Positions 16,686 through 25,224 are shown, counted from the stretch's first letter. The stretch: DNA of 64,000 nucleotides from Isoptericola sp042668085 (GCF_042668085.1 NZ_JBHVBO010000001.1:16387-80386); one strand, 5' to 3'. The notes: a model not told the origin generated them from the letters alone. Numbers and translations are program-made.

Positions 16686-17101
16686 ATCCGTCCGTCGTAC
16701 CGTCCAGCCATCAACGTGGCACCGTAGATCCATGCGTCCTTGCTCACCGTCGTACCCCCGCTGGACCCCCGCGGGCGACCTTGGTGGAGCGAAGTTGCAG
16801 GTCAACGCGCATTCCGAGGCTTACACCGTGGATGTCGGGGGTTCGAGTCCCTCCGGGCCCACCACCAGGGATTTTGCGCCCCTGACCTGCATCTTCGTCG
16901 CCTGGTAGCGTGGTCCGGGACGGACCTGATCCGGACCGATTGCGACCGCCGTCTCTACGGACGTCCACCACAGGGACCTGCTGATGCGGCAGCACGCCCC
17001 GCTCGGGGGCTGCCTCGCGGAACCCAGAAGGATGCGCAGTTCGTCTCAAAGCGGTTCGGCGAGTACATGCTCCGCCGTCCAAGAGGCCGGGGCCGGGTGC
17101 G
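16686..17101. other. Junction region around the attachment site
   Basis: No protein gene is seen. The left part is the outer edge of the integrated element, the middle holds the half-tRNA, and the right part is chromosomal spacer. A frame on the minus strand translating the tRNA end (GPGGTRTPD) is an artefact. Confidence 0.55.
16815..16864 (+). tRNA. 3' half of tRNA-Val(UAC): attR attachment remnant
   Basis: The anticodon loop CTTACAC (anticodon UAC), the 3' anticodon strand CGTGG, the complete T arm (GGGGG TTCGAGT CCCTC), the acceptor strand CGGGCCC and an encoded ACCA end are all present. The 5' half (acceptor, D arm and a fitting anticodon strand) is missing: the bases before the loop (CGAGG) pair poorly with CGTGG. 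This is what remains after an element integrates into a tRNA 3' half, so sequence to the left is the element and the restored tRNA lies outside the window. The crossover core probably starts at the anticodon loop. Confidence 0.85.
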
Positions 17102-17440
17102 TCAGAGCCGCCAGGTCTCGGAGTAGTCGGCGTGGTCGGCATACGGGAGGGCAAGAGCACGGAGCATGCGCTCGCCCACGAACTCGATGCCGCTCGCCTC
17201 CCGCGCATCGATCGCCCGGTCGAGGTCCTTGTCCATGTCGAGGCCCGTCGCCTCGTAGGCGAGCCGGATGAGCAGACGCTTCGCCTTGACCTCGGCCAAC
17301 AGCCGGGCCGGTGTGAACGCCTGATCAGGTTCGTTCGGTGCAGGCGCGTCATGGGATCCCTGAGGACGCCCAACTCCCGAGGCGGTCGCCCTCGCCTCGT
17401 CCTCGTTCAGGCGGGCGTTCAGGAACTCGGTCAAGGTCAC
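17102..17440 (-). CDS. DUF6221-like protein
   Basis: A small soluble actinobacterial protein of unknown role. The start TLTEFLNARLNEDEARA, the middle PARLLAEVKAKRLLI and the C-terminal LRALALPYADHADY follow the DUF6221 layout. These are often found singly near phage or island edges, as here beside the attachment site. The GTG at 17440 gives 112 residues and the family's usual N-terminus. Confidence 0.75.
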   Translation of the reverse strand: MTLTEFLNARLNEDEARATASGVGRPQGSHDAPAPNEPDQAFTPARLLAEVKAKRLLIRLAYEATGLDMDKDLDRAIDAREASGIEFVGERMLRALALPYADHADYSETWRL

Positions 17441-17624
17441 GTGGGCAGCATACGGTCGGGTGCTCCCGACAGCCGGTCGTCGAACGGCCGATGCCGCGAC
17501 GGCGCAGCTCGGACGATGAGGGCGATTCGCCCGGAGGCGGGCGAAACGCGCGTACAGTCGAAGGTACCCGGGACGACCGTCCCCCAGCTGAGGTACTTGG
17601 GTCCGGAGACGTGAGGAGGCCGTC

Positions 17625-17999
17625 ATGGCCACCACCCCGACGCCCACCCCTCCGTTGGCCTCCGCGACCGACGGCAACCTCGGCAGGAGGGCGACCGGGC
17701 GGGCCCGGTCACCCCGGGGCACCCGCACGAGCACCGGCGGCATCCCGGGGAGACCCCTCCGCAGCCGCGCCGGCGCCGTCTGGGTCGGAATCTGCATCGC
17801 GGCGATCGTCCTGGTCGCGTTGACCGTCTTCATGCTCCAGAACACCCAGCTAGTGCTGGTCTCGTTCCTGGGCATGCAGGGCACCGTCCCGCTGGCCGTC
17901 GCCCTCGTCGTCGCCGGCGTGGGCGTCGGGATCATCGCGCTCGTCGTGGGCACGATCCGCATCGCTCAGCTTCGACGTCGCGTGCAGCGAGGCGGCTAG
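17625..17999 (+). CDS. LapA-domain small membrane protein
   Basis: About 50 disordered, Thr/Pro/Arg-rich residues precede two hydrophobic helices (VGICIAAIVLVALTVFML and VALVVAGVGVGIIALVV) joined by the QNTQLVLVSFLG segment, the signature of LapA/DUF1049 proteins. A short basic tail (RIAQLRRRVQRGG) ends the protein. The role in Gram-positives is unknown. GTGAGGAGG upstream supports the start. Confidence 0.82.
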   Translation: MATTPTPTPPLASATDGNLGRRATGRARSPRGTRTSTGGIPGRPLRSRAGAVWVGICIAAIVLVALTVFMLQNTQLVLVSFLGMQGTVPLAVALVVAGVGVGIIALVVGTIRIAQLRRRVQRGG

Positions 18000-18025
18000 A
18001 GCGTGCGAACCCTGCTCGAAGGGAC

Positions 18026-18298
18026 ATGCCCATGAACCGCGAGATCGTGACGCCCCACCACGACAGGCTCCACGACCTCCTGAGCGAGCTCGTGGCAGCC
18101 CAGTGGGCGGTGGAGGATGCCGTCGCGGTCGTCGACGGCGGTCTTCCGATCGATCTCGCGGATTATGTGACGGCGAGGGCACGGCTCGACCTTGCAGTCA
18201 CCAGCTGGAACCGTCGGGTCGTCGCCGGGGCGGTCCGAGATGCCCCACGCGCGCCCCTGCCGGAGGTGCGAGGCGGCCGACGGGCTGGTCCTGCATGA
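18026..18298 (+). CDS. Small hypothetical protein, possibly 3'-truncated
   Basis: Unrecognised. About 65 residues are helical (HDRLHDLLSELVAAQWAVEDA, then LADYVTARARLDLAV). The last 20 or so residues lie antisense to an SDR gene remnant, so the natural C-terminus has probably been replaced. A second ATG lies two codons in. Confidence 0.45.
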   Translation: MPMNREIVTPHHDRLHDLLSELVAAQWAVEDAVAVVDGGLPIDLADYVTARARLDLAVTSWNRRVVAGAVRDAPRAPLPEVRGGRRAGPA

Positions 18299-18390
18299 TC
18301 GCGGCCATCGCATCGGCATGGCCCTCGAGGATCCCTGCGACCATCGGGGTCTCGATCACACCGGGGCAGATGGCGTTGATGCGGATGGTC
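18255..18390 (-). pseudogene. Short-chain dehydrogenase remnant
   Basis: Read leftward, about 45 codons encode IRINAICPGVIETPMV and, further on, QPVGRL, the conserved segment after the catalytic Lys of SDR enzymes. Both the N-terminal Rossmann half and the C-terminal end are missing, and there is no start or stop. It is a leftover of a deleted gene. Confidence 0.7.
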
Positions 18391-18484
18391 CAACCAGGAC
18401 CTGGTCGACCACGGTTGGCGGACCGACGAGTTCGGAACCCGCAGGGCGTCGGGACCGGTACACCGACCGCCGAGGAGGCTCCGC

Positions 18485-19074
18485 ATGAGCAAGGTCCGCA
18501 CCCACATGACGATGTCGCTGGACGGGTTCGTCGCCGACCCGGGAGACGGGATCGGCGAGCTCTTCGAGTGGTACGAGGCGGGCGACGTCGACCTGCCGAA
18601 CCCGAACGACCACGTCACCTTCCGGGTCGACGAGTCGAGCTCCGAAGTGCTGCGAGACCTGACCGCGAACTGCGGTGCGCTCGTCGCGGGACGGCGCCTG
18701 TTCGACATCGCGGACGGCTGGGGCGACCACCACCCGTCCGGCGCGCCCGTCGTCGTCGTGACGCACCACCCGCCCCAGGACGCGGCCACCCGGTGGCCGC
18801 GCACCAGCTTCGTCCCCGGGGTCGAGGCGCCGCGATCACCCAGGCGGGCCGGATCGCCGGTGACCGCGACGTCGTGATCGCCAGCACGTCGATCACGCAG
18901 CAGGCGCTCGACCTCGGGCTCGTGGACGAGGTGTGCGTCAGCCTCGTGCCCGTGCTGTTCGGCGAGGGGATCCCGTACTTCGGAGCGCTGGCACGGGGCC
19001 ACCTCCTGCTGGAGGACCCGGTCGTCGTCCAGGGGCGTCGCGCGCTGCACCTGCGCTACCCCGTCCGGCGCTGA
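18485..19074 (+). pseudogene. Dihydrofolate reductase-like protein (RibD C-terminal family), frameshifted
   Basis: The first part (KVRTHMTMSLDGFVADP, then LVAGRRLFDIADGW) is the start of a RibD_C/DHFR-like reductase. Near 18822-18832 the frame breaks after FVPGVE; the continuation (AAITQAGRIAGDRDVVIASTS, then VDEVCVSLVPVLFGEGI) is intact in another frame and ends at 19074. One deleted base (or an equivalent indel) in a GC-rich run explains it. It may be a true lesion or a sequencing error; joined, the protein would be about 196 residues, normal for the family. Confidence 0.8.
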
Positions 19075-19192
19075 AGCACGCGCGGCCGCCCCACGCGCTC
19101 GGCGAGCGGGCCGGTTTGCGAGCAAGAGCGGTCCTGGGAGGGTGGACGAAGGTCCAGCAGCGGGCCGTCCCTCTCGGAATCGGAGGACGACC

Positions 19193-19447
19193 ATGGCTAC
19201 CGGAGAGACCGGATTCGACGACGTCACGTACGACCTGGTGTCGGTGCAGTACCACTCGCTCAAGGCAGGCCACGACTACGGGCAGTACGTGCGCGACGCA
19301 CGCAACGCCGGCCAGGAGGAGATCGCGGCGTTCTTCGAGCAGGTGATGGCCGAGGACTCGGAGCGCGCCCACAAGTGCCACGACTTCCTCGGCCAGCTCG
19401 CACAGCACGGCACCTCCGCGACGTCGCCGGGCGGCGGGCAGGGGTGA
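19193..19447 (+). CDS. Small helical protein of unknown function
   Basis: 84 residues, mostly helical and rich in acidic residues, His and Tyr (VSVQYHSLKAGHDYGQYV and FFEQVMAEDSERAHKCHDFL). The two helices with Glu and His look faintly like half of a ferritin-type bundle, which I cannot confirm. CGGAGGAC precedes the ATG at 19193. Its stop overlaps the GTG of the next gene, so the two are likely co-expressed. Confidence 0.65.
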   Translation: MATGETGFDDVTYDLVSVQYHSLKAGHDYGQYVRDARNAGQEEIAAFFEQVMAEDSERAHKCHDFLGQLAQHGTSATSPGGGQG

Positions 19448-21228
19448 GCTCCGGCGCCGGGACCGTCGCCGACGCGCTCGTCGGACGGCTCGTCGACTGG
19501 GGCGTCGAGCGGGTCTTCGGGTACGCCGGAGACGGCGTCGACCCCCTGCTCGGCGCCCTGCGTCGGCGGCGCGCGGACGTCGAGCTCGTGACGGCGCGGC
19601 ACGAGGAGATGGCCGCCTTCATGGCGTCCGGGCACGCGAAGTACGGCGGCGGGGTCGGGGTCTGCCTGGCCACCCAGGGACCGGGCGCGGTGCACCTCCT
19701 CAACGGCCTGTACGACGCGAAGCTCGACCGCCGGCCCGTCGTCGCGATCGTCGGTCAGGTCGTGACGACGGCGCTCGGTTCGGGCTACCAGCAGGAGGTG
19801 GACCTGCACACGCTGTTCAAGGACGTGTGCGCGCCGTACCTGCAGACCGTGATGACCGCGGAACAGCTGCCGCACGTCCTCGACGACGCGTTCCGCACGG
19901 CGCTGGCGACGTCGAGCCCCGTGGGGATCATCGTCCCGCACGACGTGCAGAAGGCGGACGCCCCCGAGCCGGAACCGCACGCGCACGGACTGGTGCGCAG
20001 CTCGACCGCGTTCGCGACCCCGAGGACCGTTCCTCCCGAGGACGGGCTGCGACAGGCCGCGGACCTCCTCGCGGCGGGGGAGCGGGTCGCGGTCCTCGTC
20101 GGGCAGGGCGCGGCGGGGGCCGAGGAGGAGGTGCGCCGGGTCGTCGAGCGGCTCGGCGCCGGGCTCACGACGTCGCTGCTGGGCAAGCCGCTCCTGGACG
20201 AGTCGCTGCCCTATCACTGCGGCGTCATGGGGCACCTGGGGACCACGGCGTCGGCCGACCTCATGGCGGGGTGCGACGCCCTCCTGATCGTCGGCAGCAA
20301 CGACCCCTGGACCGAGTACTACCCGCACCCGGGCCAGGCCCGGGCCGTCCAGGTCGACATCACAGGGCGCAACATCGGGACCAAGTACCCCGTGGACGTC
20401 GCCCTCGTGGGCGACGCGCGCCAGACGCTGGAGGCCCTGCTCCCGCTCCTGCCCGAGAGGACGGGCTGGCGCACCCAGGTCGAGAAGTCCGTCGCCGGGT
20501 GGCGGGAGGTGGTGCGCGAGCGGGCGGCGCAGGAGACCCGCCGGCTCAACCCGCAGCGCGTGGTCCACGAGCTGTCCGCGCTCCTGCCCGCCGACGCGCA
20601 GGTGGCGGTCGACGTCGGGTCGGTCACCTACTGGTACGCGCGGTTCCTCCACCTGCCGCCGGGCGTGCCCGCCCACCTGTCCAGCACCCTCGCCTCGATG
20701 GGGTCGGCCATGCCGTACGGGATCGCGGCCAAGCTGCTGCACCCCGGCCGGCCGGTGGTCGCCCTCGCGGGCGACGGCGCGATGCAGATGAACGGGCTGT
20801 CCGAGCTCGTCACGGTCGCCGACCGGTGGCGCGACTGGCCCGATCCCCGCTTCGTGGTGCTCGTGCTCGACAACGGCGACCTGGCCGAGGTGTCGTGGGA
20901 GCAGCGGGAGATGGAGGGCGACCCGCGCTTCGAGGACTCCCAGCGCGTGCCACCGTTCCCCTATGCGGAGTACGGGGAGCTGCTGGGGCTCCGCGGCGTC
21001 CGCGTGGACCGGGCGCAGGACGTCGAGCCGGCATGGCGCGCCGCCCTCGACGCCGACCGACCCGTGGTGATCCACGCGGTGGTCGACCCGGACACCCCGC
21101 TGCTCCCGCCGCGCCAGCCGCAGGAGAAGGTGGACACGATGCTGCGCGGCCTGGCGCAGGAGCCCGACGGTGCCGCGAGTGCCGTGGAGCTGCTCGAGGA
21201 GCAGCTCGGGCACGAGAGCGGGGGCTGA
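19444..21228 (+). CDS. Thiamine-diphosphate enzyme, pyruvate oxidase-like
   Basis: A ThDP-dependent decarboxylase or oxidase of the POX/acetolactate synthase family. The N-terminal domain has the activating Glu in TARHEEMAAFMA. The middle domain resembles a nucleotide-binding Rossmann fold, and the C-terminal domain contains the ThDP motif GDGAMQMNGLSEL ending in LDNGD. At 594 residues it fits pyruvate oxidase or pyruvate:quinone oxidoreductase, but the substrate is not fixed by sequence. GTG 19444 overlaps the previous stop (GTGA) and has GGCAGGGG before it. The frame is also open 23 codons upstream. Confidence 0.88.
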   Translation: MSSGAGTVADALVGRLVDWGVERVFGYAGDGVDPLLGALRRRRADVELVTARHEEMAAFMASGHAKYGGGVGVCLATQGPGAVHLLNGLYDAKLDRRPVVAIVGQVVTTALGSGYQQEVDLHTLFKDVCAPYLQTVMTAEQLPHVLDDAFRTALATSSPVGIIVPHDVQKADAPEPEPHAHGLVRSSTAFATPRTVPPEDGLRQAADLLAAGERVAVLVGQGAAGAEEEVRRVVERLGAGLTTSLLGKPLLDESLPYHCGVMGHLGTTASADLMAGCDALLIVGSNDPWTEYYPHPGQARAVQVDITGRNIGTKYPVDVALVGDARQTLEALLPLLPERTGWRTQVEKSVAGWREVVRERAAQETRRLNPQRVVHELSALLPADAQVAVDVGSVTYWYARFLHLPPGVPAHLSSTLASMGSAMPYGIAAKLLHPGRPVVALAGDGAMQMNGLSELVTVADRWRDWPDPRFVVLVLDNGDLAEVSWEQREMEGDPRFEDSQRVPPFPYAEYGELLGLRGVRVDRAQDVEPAWRAALDADRPVVIHAVVDPDTPLLPPRQPQEKVDTMLRGLAQEPDGAASAVELLEEQLGHESGG

Positions 21229-21239
21229 GGTCGGGTCCG

Positions 21240-22292
21240 TCAGGTGGCGAGGTCGATGACCACCTTGACGTCGTCGTCGTGGGGGGTGAAGGCGTCGGCG
21301 GCGTCCTCGAGCCGGACGCGGCGGCTGATCAGTCCCCGCAGCCAGGGGAGGTCGGCCGCCGCGAGCGCCTCGGCGGCGTCGCGGTAGTGCTGCAGGTTGG
21401 CGTTGACCGACCCGACGACCGCGTCGTTCTCGAGCACGAGCTCACGGTTGACGGCGCCGAGGTCGAGGCGAAGGCGCCGGCCGGGGGAGGTGACGCTCGT
21501 GAGGCAGGTGATGCCGTACGTGCCCGTGGCGGCGATGGCGTCCAGGACCAGGGAGCCGGCCCCGGTGGCCTCGATCACGACGTCGGGCTCGACGTGCTCG
21601 GCCAGCGTCGTCAAGGACTCGGTGTGGTACGTCGCGCCGAGGTCGGTCACGAGGTCGGGCTTGGGCCCGTCCGTGACACGGTCCAGGACGTGGACGTCCA
21701 GGCCTCGCTGCACGCCGAGCATGGCGGCGAGGAGGCCGATCGGGCCGGCGCCGGTCACGAGGGCGGTGCGGGGCTCGAACCACGACCGTCGTCCGACGGC
21801 GTAGACCTGTTCCCAGGCCTTGGCGACGACGGTGGTGGGCTCCAGCAGCACGCCGACGTCCTGCAGAGCCGGGTCGAGACGCACGGCGTAGTCGGGCTCG
21901 ACCGTCCAGCGCCGGCTCGCGTACCCGTCGAGGCCCTTGATGCCGCGCTCGGTGTAGCGGCCGTTGCGGCACATGTCGAACTGCCCGCGGGCGCAGGCGC
22001 CGCACGGGACCGGGTCCGGACGGCGGACCACGCCCACGACGAGGTCGCCGGCGTCGAACCCGCTGCCGTCGGGTGCCTGGCGGACCCGGCCGAGGGACTC
22101 GTGCCCGATGACCAGGCGGTCGGCGCCCTCGGGCGCTTCTCCGTACTCGCCGCCGGCGATCTCACGGTCGGTGCCGCACACGCCGACCGCCAGGCCGTCG
22201 ACGAGCAGCAGGCCGTCGGACACCGGCGGGTCGGCCACCTCGGTGACGGCGAGCGAGCCCGCCTGGCCGGGGATCACGGTCAAGGCTCTCAT
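21240..22292 (-). CDS. Glucose 1-dehydrogenase (zinc alcohol dehydrogenase type)
   Basis: Oxidises glucose, or a related sugar, with NAD(P). The first zinc site is formed by VCGTDRE and GHESLGRV; the structural-zinc Cys positions are PCGACARGQFDMC. The cofactor motif is GAGPIGLLAA, and DGYASRRWTVEPDYAVRL and the LEPTTVVAKAWEQ helix are typical of archaeal-type glucose dehydrogenases. At 350 residues it is complete. Its ATG overlaps the stop of the GH15 gene (ATGA), so glucose released by that enzyme could be oxidised by this one. It is convergent with the ThDP enzyme gene. Confidence 0.88.
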   Translation of the reverse strand: MRALTVIPGQAGSLAVTEVADPPVSDGLLLVDGLAVGVCGTDREIAGGEYGEAPEGADRLVIGHESLGRVRQAPDGSGFDAGDLVVGVVRRPDPVPCGACARGQFDMCRNGRYTERGIKGLDGYASRRWTVEPDYAVRLDPALQDVGVLLEPTTVVAKAWEQVYAVGRRSWFEPRTALVTGAGPIGLLAAMLGVQRGLDVHVLDRVTDGPKPDLVTDLGATYHTESLTTLAEHVEPDVVIEATGAGSLVLDAIAATGTYGITCLTSVTSPGRRLRLDLGAVNRELVLENDAVVGSVNANLQHYRDAAEALAAADLPWLRGLISRRVRLEDAADAFTPHDDDVKVVIDLAT

Positions 22293-24211
22293 CGGTCCTC
22301 CTCGTCGTCCTGGGTGCCGGCCACGTCGGGGGCGCCGCGGCCCCGCAGCGCCCGGCTCGCGTCACGGGCCCCGTCACGTGCTGCCCGCTGCCCGTCGTCC
22401 GCGGGCCGGGTGCGGCCCAGGTGGCGTGCGGTGTTGACCAGCCCCACGTGACTGAACGCCTGGGGGACGTTGCCCACCTGCCGGCCGGCGTGCACGTCGT
22501 ACTCCTCGCTGAGCAGCCCCAGGTCGTTGCGCAGCGACAGCAGCCGCTCGAACAGGGCGGTCGCCTCGCCGGTCCGTCCGATGCCGTGGAGCGCGTCGGC
22601 GAGCCAGAAGCTGCACGCGAGGAACGCGCCCTCCCTACCCGGCAGGCCGTCGATCCCGCGGGCGTCCGTCGGGGCACCGGCGCCGTCCTGGCCCGGTGCA
22701 TCGGGGTGGGTCTGGTAGCGCAGCAGCAGACCGTCCTCGCTCAGCTCGCGCTGCACGGCCTCGACGGTGCCGACCGCCCGGGGGTCGTCCCACGGCAGGA
22801 AGCCGACGCGGGGGATGAGCAGCAGCGCCGCGTCGAGGCCGGCGGAGCCGTAGGACTGCGTGAAGGTGCCGCGGTCGGCGTCGAACCCGTGGCGGCACAC
22901 GTCGGTGTGGATCTGGTCGGCCAGTCCGCGCCACCGGACGGCGGGCCCGTCGAGCCCGTAGGCGTCGACGGCTTTCGCCGCCCGGTCCACGCCCGCCCAG
23001 GCCATGACGCGCGAGTGGACGAAGGCGCGCCGCGGCCCGCGCACCTCCCACAGTCCGTTGTCGAGGTCCTGCCAGTGGCCCTCGAGGAAGTCCAGCAGCT
23101 CGCGCTGCAGCGCCCACGCGTCGTCGGTGGGGGCCAGCCCGGCCTCCCTGCCCACGTGCAGCCCGTCGAGCACCTCGCCCCACACGTCGAGCTGGAACTG
23201 CTGCGCGGCCGCGTTGCCCACCCGCACCGGACCGGAACCCTCGTACCCCGACAGCCAGTCGATCGTCAGCTCGGGGATGCGACGGCGCCCGTCGATGCCG
23301 TACATGATCTGCAGGTCGGCGGGGTCACCCGCGACCGCGCGCAGCAACCACTCGCGCCACGACCGGGCCTCGTCCACATACCCGGTGCCGAGCAGCGCCT
23401 GCAGGGTGAACGCCGCGTCCCGCAACCAGCAGAACCGGTAGTCCCAGTTGCGCGACCCGCCCAGCGACTCGGGCAGCGACGTCGTGGCCGCCGCCGCGAT
23501 GCCGCCGCTGGGCGCGAACGTGAGGGCCTTCAGCGTGATCAGGGAGCGGTGCACCGCGTCGTCCCACGGGCCGTCGTAGCGCGACCGCGACACCCAGTCG
23601 GACCAGAAGCGCTCGGTGCTGCGCTGCGCGCGGTCAGGGTTGACCGTGCGGGGCTCCGGCGCGAACGAGGGGTGGTAGGTCAGGACGAACGGGACGCGCT
23701 CGCCGGCGGACACCTCGAACCGGGCGTGGATCGTGCGGTCGTCGTGCGTCACCGGCACGGGCGTGTCCAGGGTGACGGCGTCCGGTCCCGCGACGGCCGA
23801 CACGTCCGACCCGTCGATCACGATCCACGGGGCGACCGACCCGTAGTCGAACCGCAGACGAAGCTCCAGCTCGACGGGCACCCGCCCCTGCACGCCCTCG
23901 ACGATCCGGACGACGTCCGCGACCTCGTCGCGCGGCGGCATCAGGTCGATCAGCCGGACCGTGCCCTCCGGGGGGCGCCACTCGCTCTCCAGCACCAGCG
24001 TGTCGCCGCGGTAGTGGCGCGAGGTGCAGGGCCCGCCCGATGCCGGCCCGATCCGCCAGCGCCCGTGCTCCGGACCGCCCAGCAGGGCCGCGAAGCACGC
24101 CGGAGAGTCCAGGCGCGGCAGGCACAACCAGTCCAACGACCCGTCCCGGCCCACCAGCCCCGCGGTGTGCAGGTCACCGATCAGGCCGTAGTCCTCGATC
24201 CGCTGCGTCAC
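22289..24211 (-). CDS. Glycoside hydrolase family 15 (trehalase/glucoamylase-like)
   Basis: Splits alpha-linked glucose from trehalose or oligoglucans; no signal peptide, so it acts inside the cell. The N-terminal beta-sandwich starts IEDYGLIGDLHTAGLVGRDG, the signature of actinobacterial GH15 proteins. The (alpha/alpha)6 barrel follows with NWDYRFCWLRDAAF, the Glu-bearing loop in WLSGYEGSGPVRVGN and, late, GREGAFLACSFWL. At 640 residues it is full length. The GTG at 24211 is where homologues start; the frame is open for another 178 codons upstream, which I take as antisense. It overlaps the glucose dehydrogenase gene by 4 bases. Confidence 0.9.
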   Translation of the reverse strand: MTQRIEDYGLIGDLHTAGLVGRDGSLDWLCLPRLDSPACFAALLGGPEHGRWRIGPASGGPCTSRHYRGDTLVLESEWRPPEGTVRLIDLMPPRDEVADVVRIVEGVQGRVPVELELRLRFDYGSVAPWIVIDGSDVSAVAGPDAVTLDTPVPVTHDDRTIHARFEVSAGERVPFVLTYHPSFAPEPRTVNPDRAQRSTERFWSDWVSRSRYDGPWDDAVHRSLITLKALTFAPSGGIAAAATTSLPESLGGSRNWDYRFCWLRDAAFTLQALLGTGYVDEARSWREWLLRAVAGDPADLQIMYGIDGRRRIPELTIDWLSGYEGSGPVRVGNAAAQQFQLDVWGEVLDGLHVGREAGLAPTDDAWALQRELLDFLEGHWQDLDNGLWEVRGPRRAFVHSRVMAWAGVDRAAKAVDAYGLDGPAVRWRGLADQIHTDVCRHGFDADRGTFTQSYGSAGLDAALLLIPRVGFLPWDDPRAVGTVEAVQRELSEDGLLLRYQTHPDAPGQDGAGAPTDARGIDGLPGREGAFLACSFWLADALHGIGRTGEATALFERLLSLRNDLGLLSEEYDVHAGRQVGNVPQAFSHVGLVNTARHLGRTRPADDGQRAARDGARDASRALRGRGAPDVAGTQDDEEDR

Positions 24212-24291
24212 CCGACGAGTCTTCGTCCACCTCGCCCTGCACGCAGGTGCAGACCGCGCCGCGCCGGGCCGAGCCCGCGGCGACGCCCCGC

Positions 24292-25152
24292 TCAGCCGGG
24301 CGGGGCGAGGGCGGCCAGCGAGTCGAGGAGACGCAGCGCCGACGCCGCCGCGCGGCCGTCGGCGTCGTGCGCGGGGTCGTAGGAGGTCAGGGACACGCTG
24401 TGGACGGGGACCGCGGCGCCGATCGCCTCGACGGACGCCGTCAGGGCCGCCAGCGACGGGCCGCCGTCGACGGCGAACCCGTTGGCGACGCCGTCGCCGG
24501 GGTCGATCACGTCCAGGTCGACGTGCACGTGGACGCTGTGCACCCGTGCTGCGAGGGCGTCCAGCGCACGGACGAAGGGCGAGTCGCCGGACGGGCCCAG
24601 CCCCGCGGGACCGACCACGGGGATCCCGGCCGCCTCGATGACGCGACGCTCCTGCGGGTCGACGGAACGGACCCCCGCCAGCAGCACCTGGTCGCCCGGC
24701 ACCGGTCCGAACCCCGGCACGGCGCCCGCCAGGCCCTGCCAGCACAGGCCCGTCAGGACGGCCACCGCCATGCCGTCGAGGAAGCCGCTCACGGTGGACT
24801 CGGGCGTGTTCGCGTCACCGTGCGCGTCGAACCACACGACGCCGGTCCGGCTCTCCCGTCCGAGGCCCGCGGTGACGCCTAGGACGCAGCCGCAGTCGCC
24901 TCCCAGGACGAGGGGGAACGCCCCGGCGTCCACGGCCTGCGCCGTCGCCCTGGCCAGCGACGTCTGGACGGCGAAGTAGGCGCCGGTCTCGTGCCCGACC
25001 GGTCGAGGGGCGTCGACCTCCACCACCTCGACCTCCCGGCCGGCGGACCGCAACCGGTCCGGCGCGCCCGCGGCGAGGAGCCGCTCGGGGCCGGCACCCA
25101 TGCCGTCCCGGTGCCGGCCCAGGTGGTAGGGGGCGCAGACCACACGGATCAT
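24292..25152 (-). CDS. Arginase/agmatinase-family protein
   Basis: A ureohydrolase-fold protein, cytoplasmic. Metal-binding motifs DAHGDANT and VDLDVIDPGDG are intact and SYDP is present near the end. The first motif, normally GGDH, reads GGDCG (Cys at about residue 87), so one metal ligand is changed; some arginase-like proteins of other specificity show this. Arginase activity is therefore not assured. At 286 residues it is of normal length. ATG 25152 is preferred; GTG 25161 is possible. Confidence 0.82.
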   Translation of the reverse strand: MIRVVCAPYHLGRHRDGMGAGPERLLAAGAPDRLRSAGREVEVVEVDAPRPVGHETGAYFAVQTSLARATAQAVDAGAFPLVLGGDCGCVLGVTAGLGRESRTGVVWFDAHGDANTPESTVSGFLDGMAVAVLTGLCWQGLAGAVPGFGPVPGDQVLLAGVRSVDPQERRVIEAAGIPVVGPAGLGPSGDSPFVRALDALAARVHSVHVHVDLDVIDPGDGVANGFAVDGGPSLAALTASVEAIGAAVPVHSVSLTSYDPAHDADGRAAASALRLLDSLAALAPPG

Positions 25153-25224
25153 GCGATCCACGGTAGGTTCCCGCGTCCCCAGACACCTTCTGGACCCCTC
25201 CGTACCTCCGACTCCGCGGCGCGG

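Larger units (their letters stand above)
1..16864. mobile_element. Right-hand part of an integrative element ending at tRNA-Val
   Basis: The stretch holds a MobF relaxase, a tni transposition module, copper, mercury and cadmium resistance genes and a Pycsar-type defence pair, and ends exactly at a 3' half-tRNA-Val. This is the usual content and boundary of an ICE or mobilizable island in a tRNA 3' end. The left end, the integrase, the secretion genes and the restored tRNA are not in the window, so the element's class (ICE, IME or integrated plasmid) is open. The boundary is seen in the sequence; treating everything left of it as one element is inference. Confidence 0.65.

Noticed and set aside
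16740..16864. Complete tRNA gene at the element edge
   Set aside because: No acceptor 5' strand or D arm exists upstream and the anticodon stem does not pair; only a 3' half is present.
16744..17101. Minus-strand frame containing GPGGTRTPD
   Set aside because: This peptide is what a tRNA 3' end gives when translated backwards and is a well-known false gene.
19827..22451. 874-codon Arg/Gly/Ala-rich frame across the ThDP enzyme and glucose dehydrogenase genes
   Set aside because: It is a shadow: composition is typical of a shifted high-GC frame and two well-identified genes occupy the same DNA.
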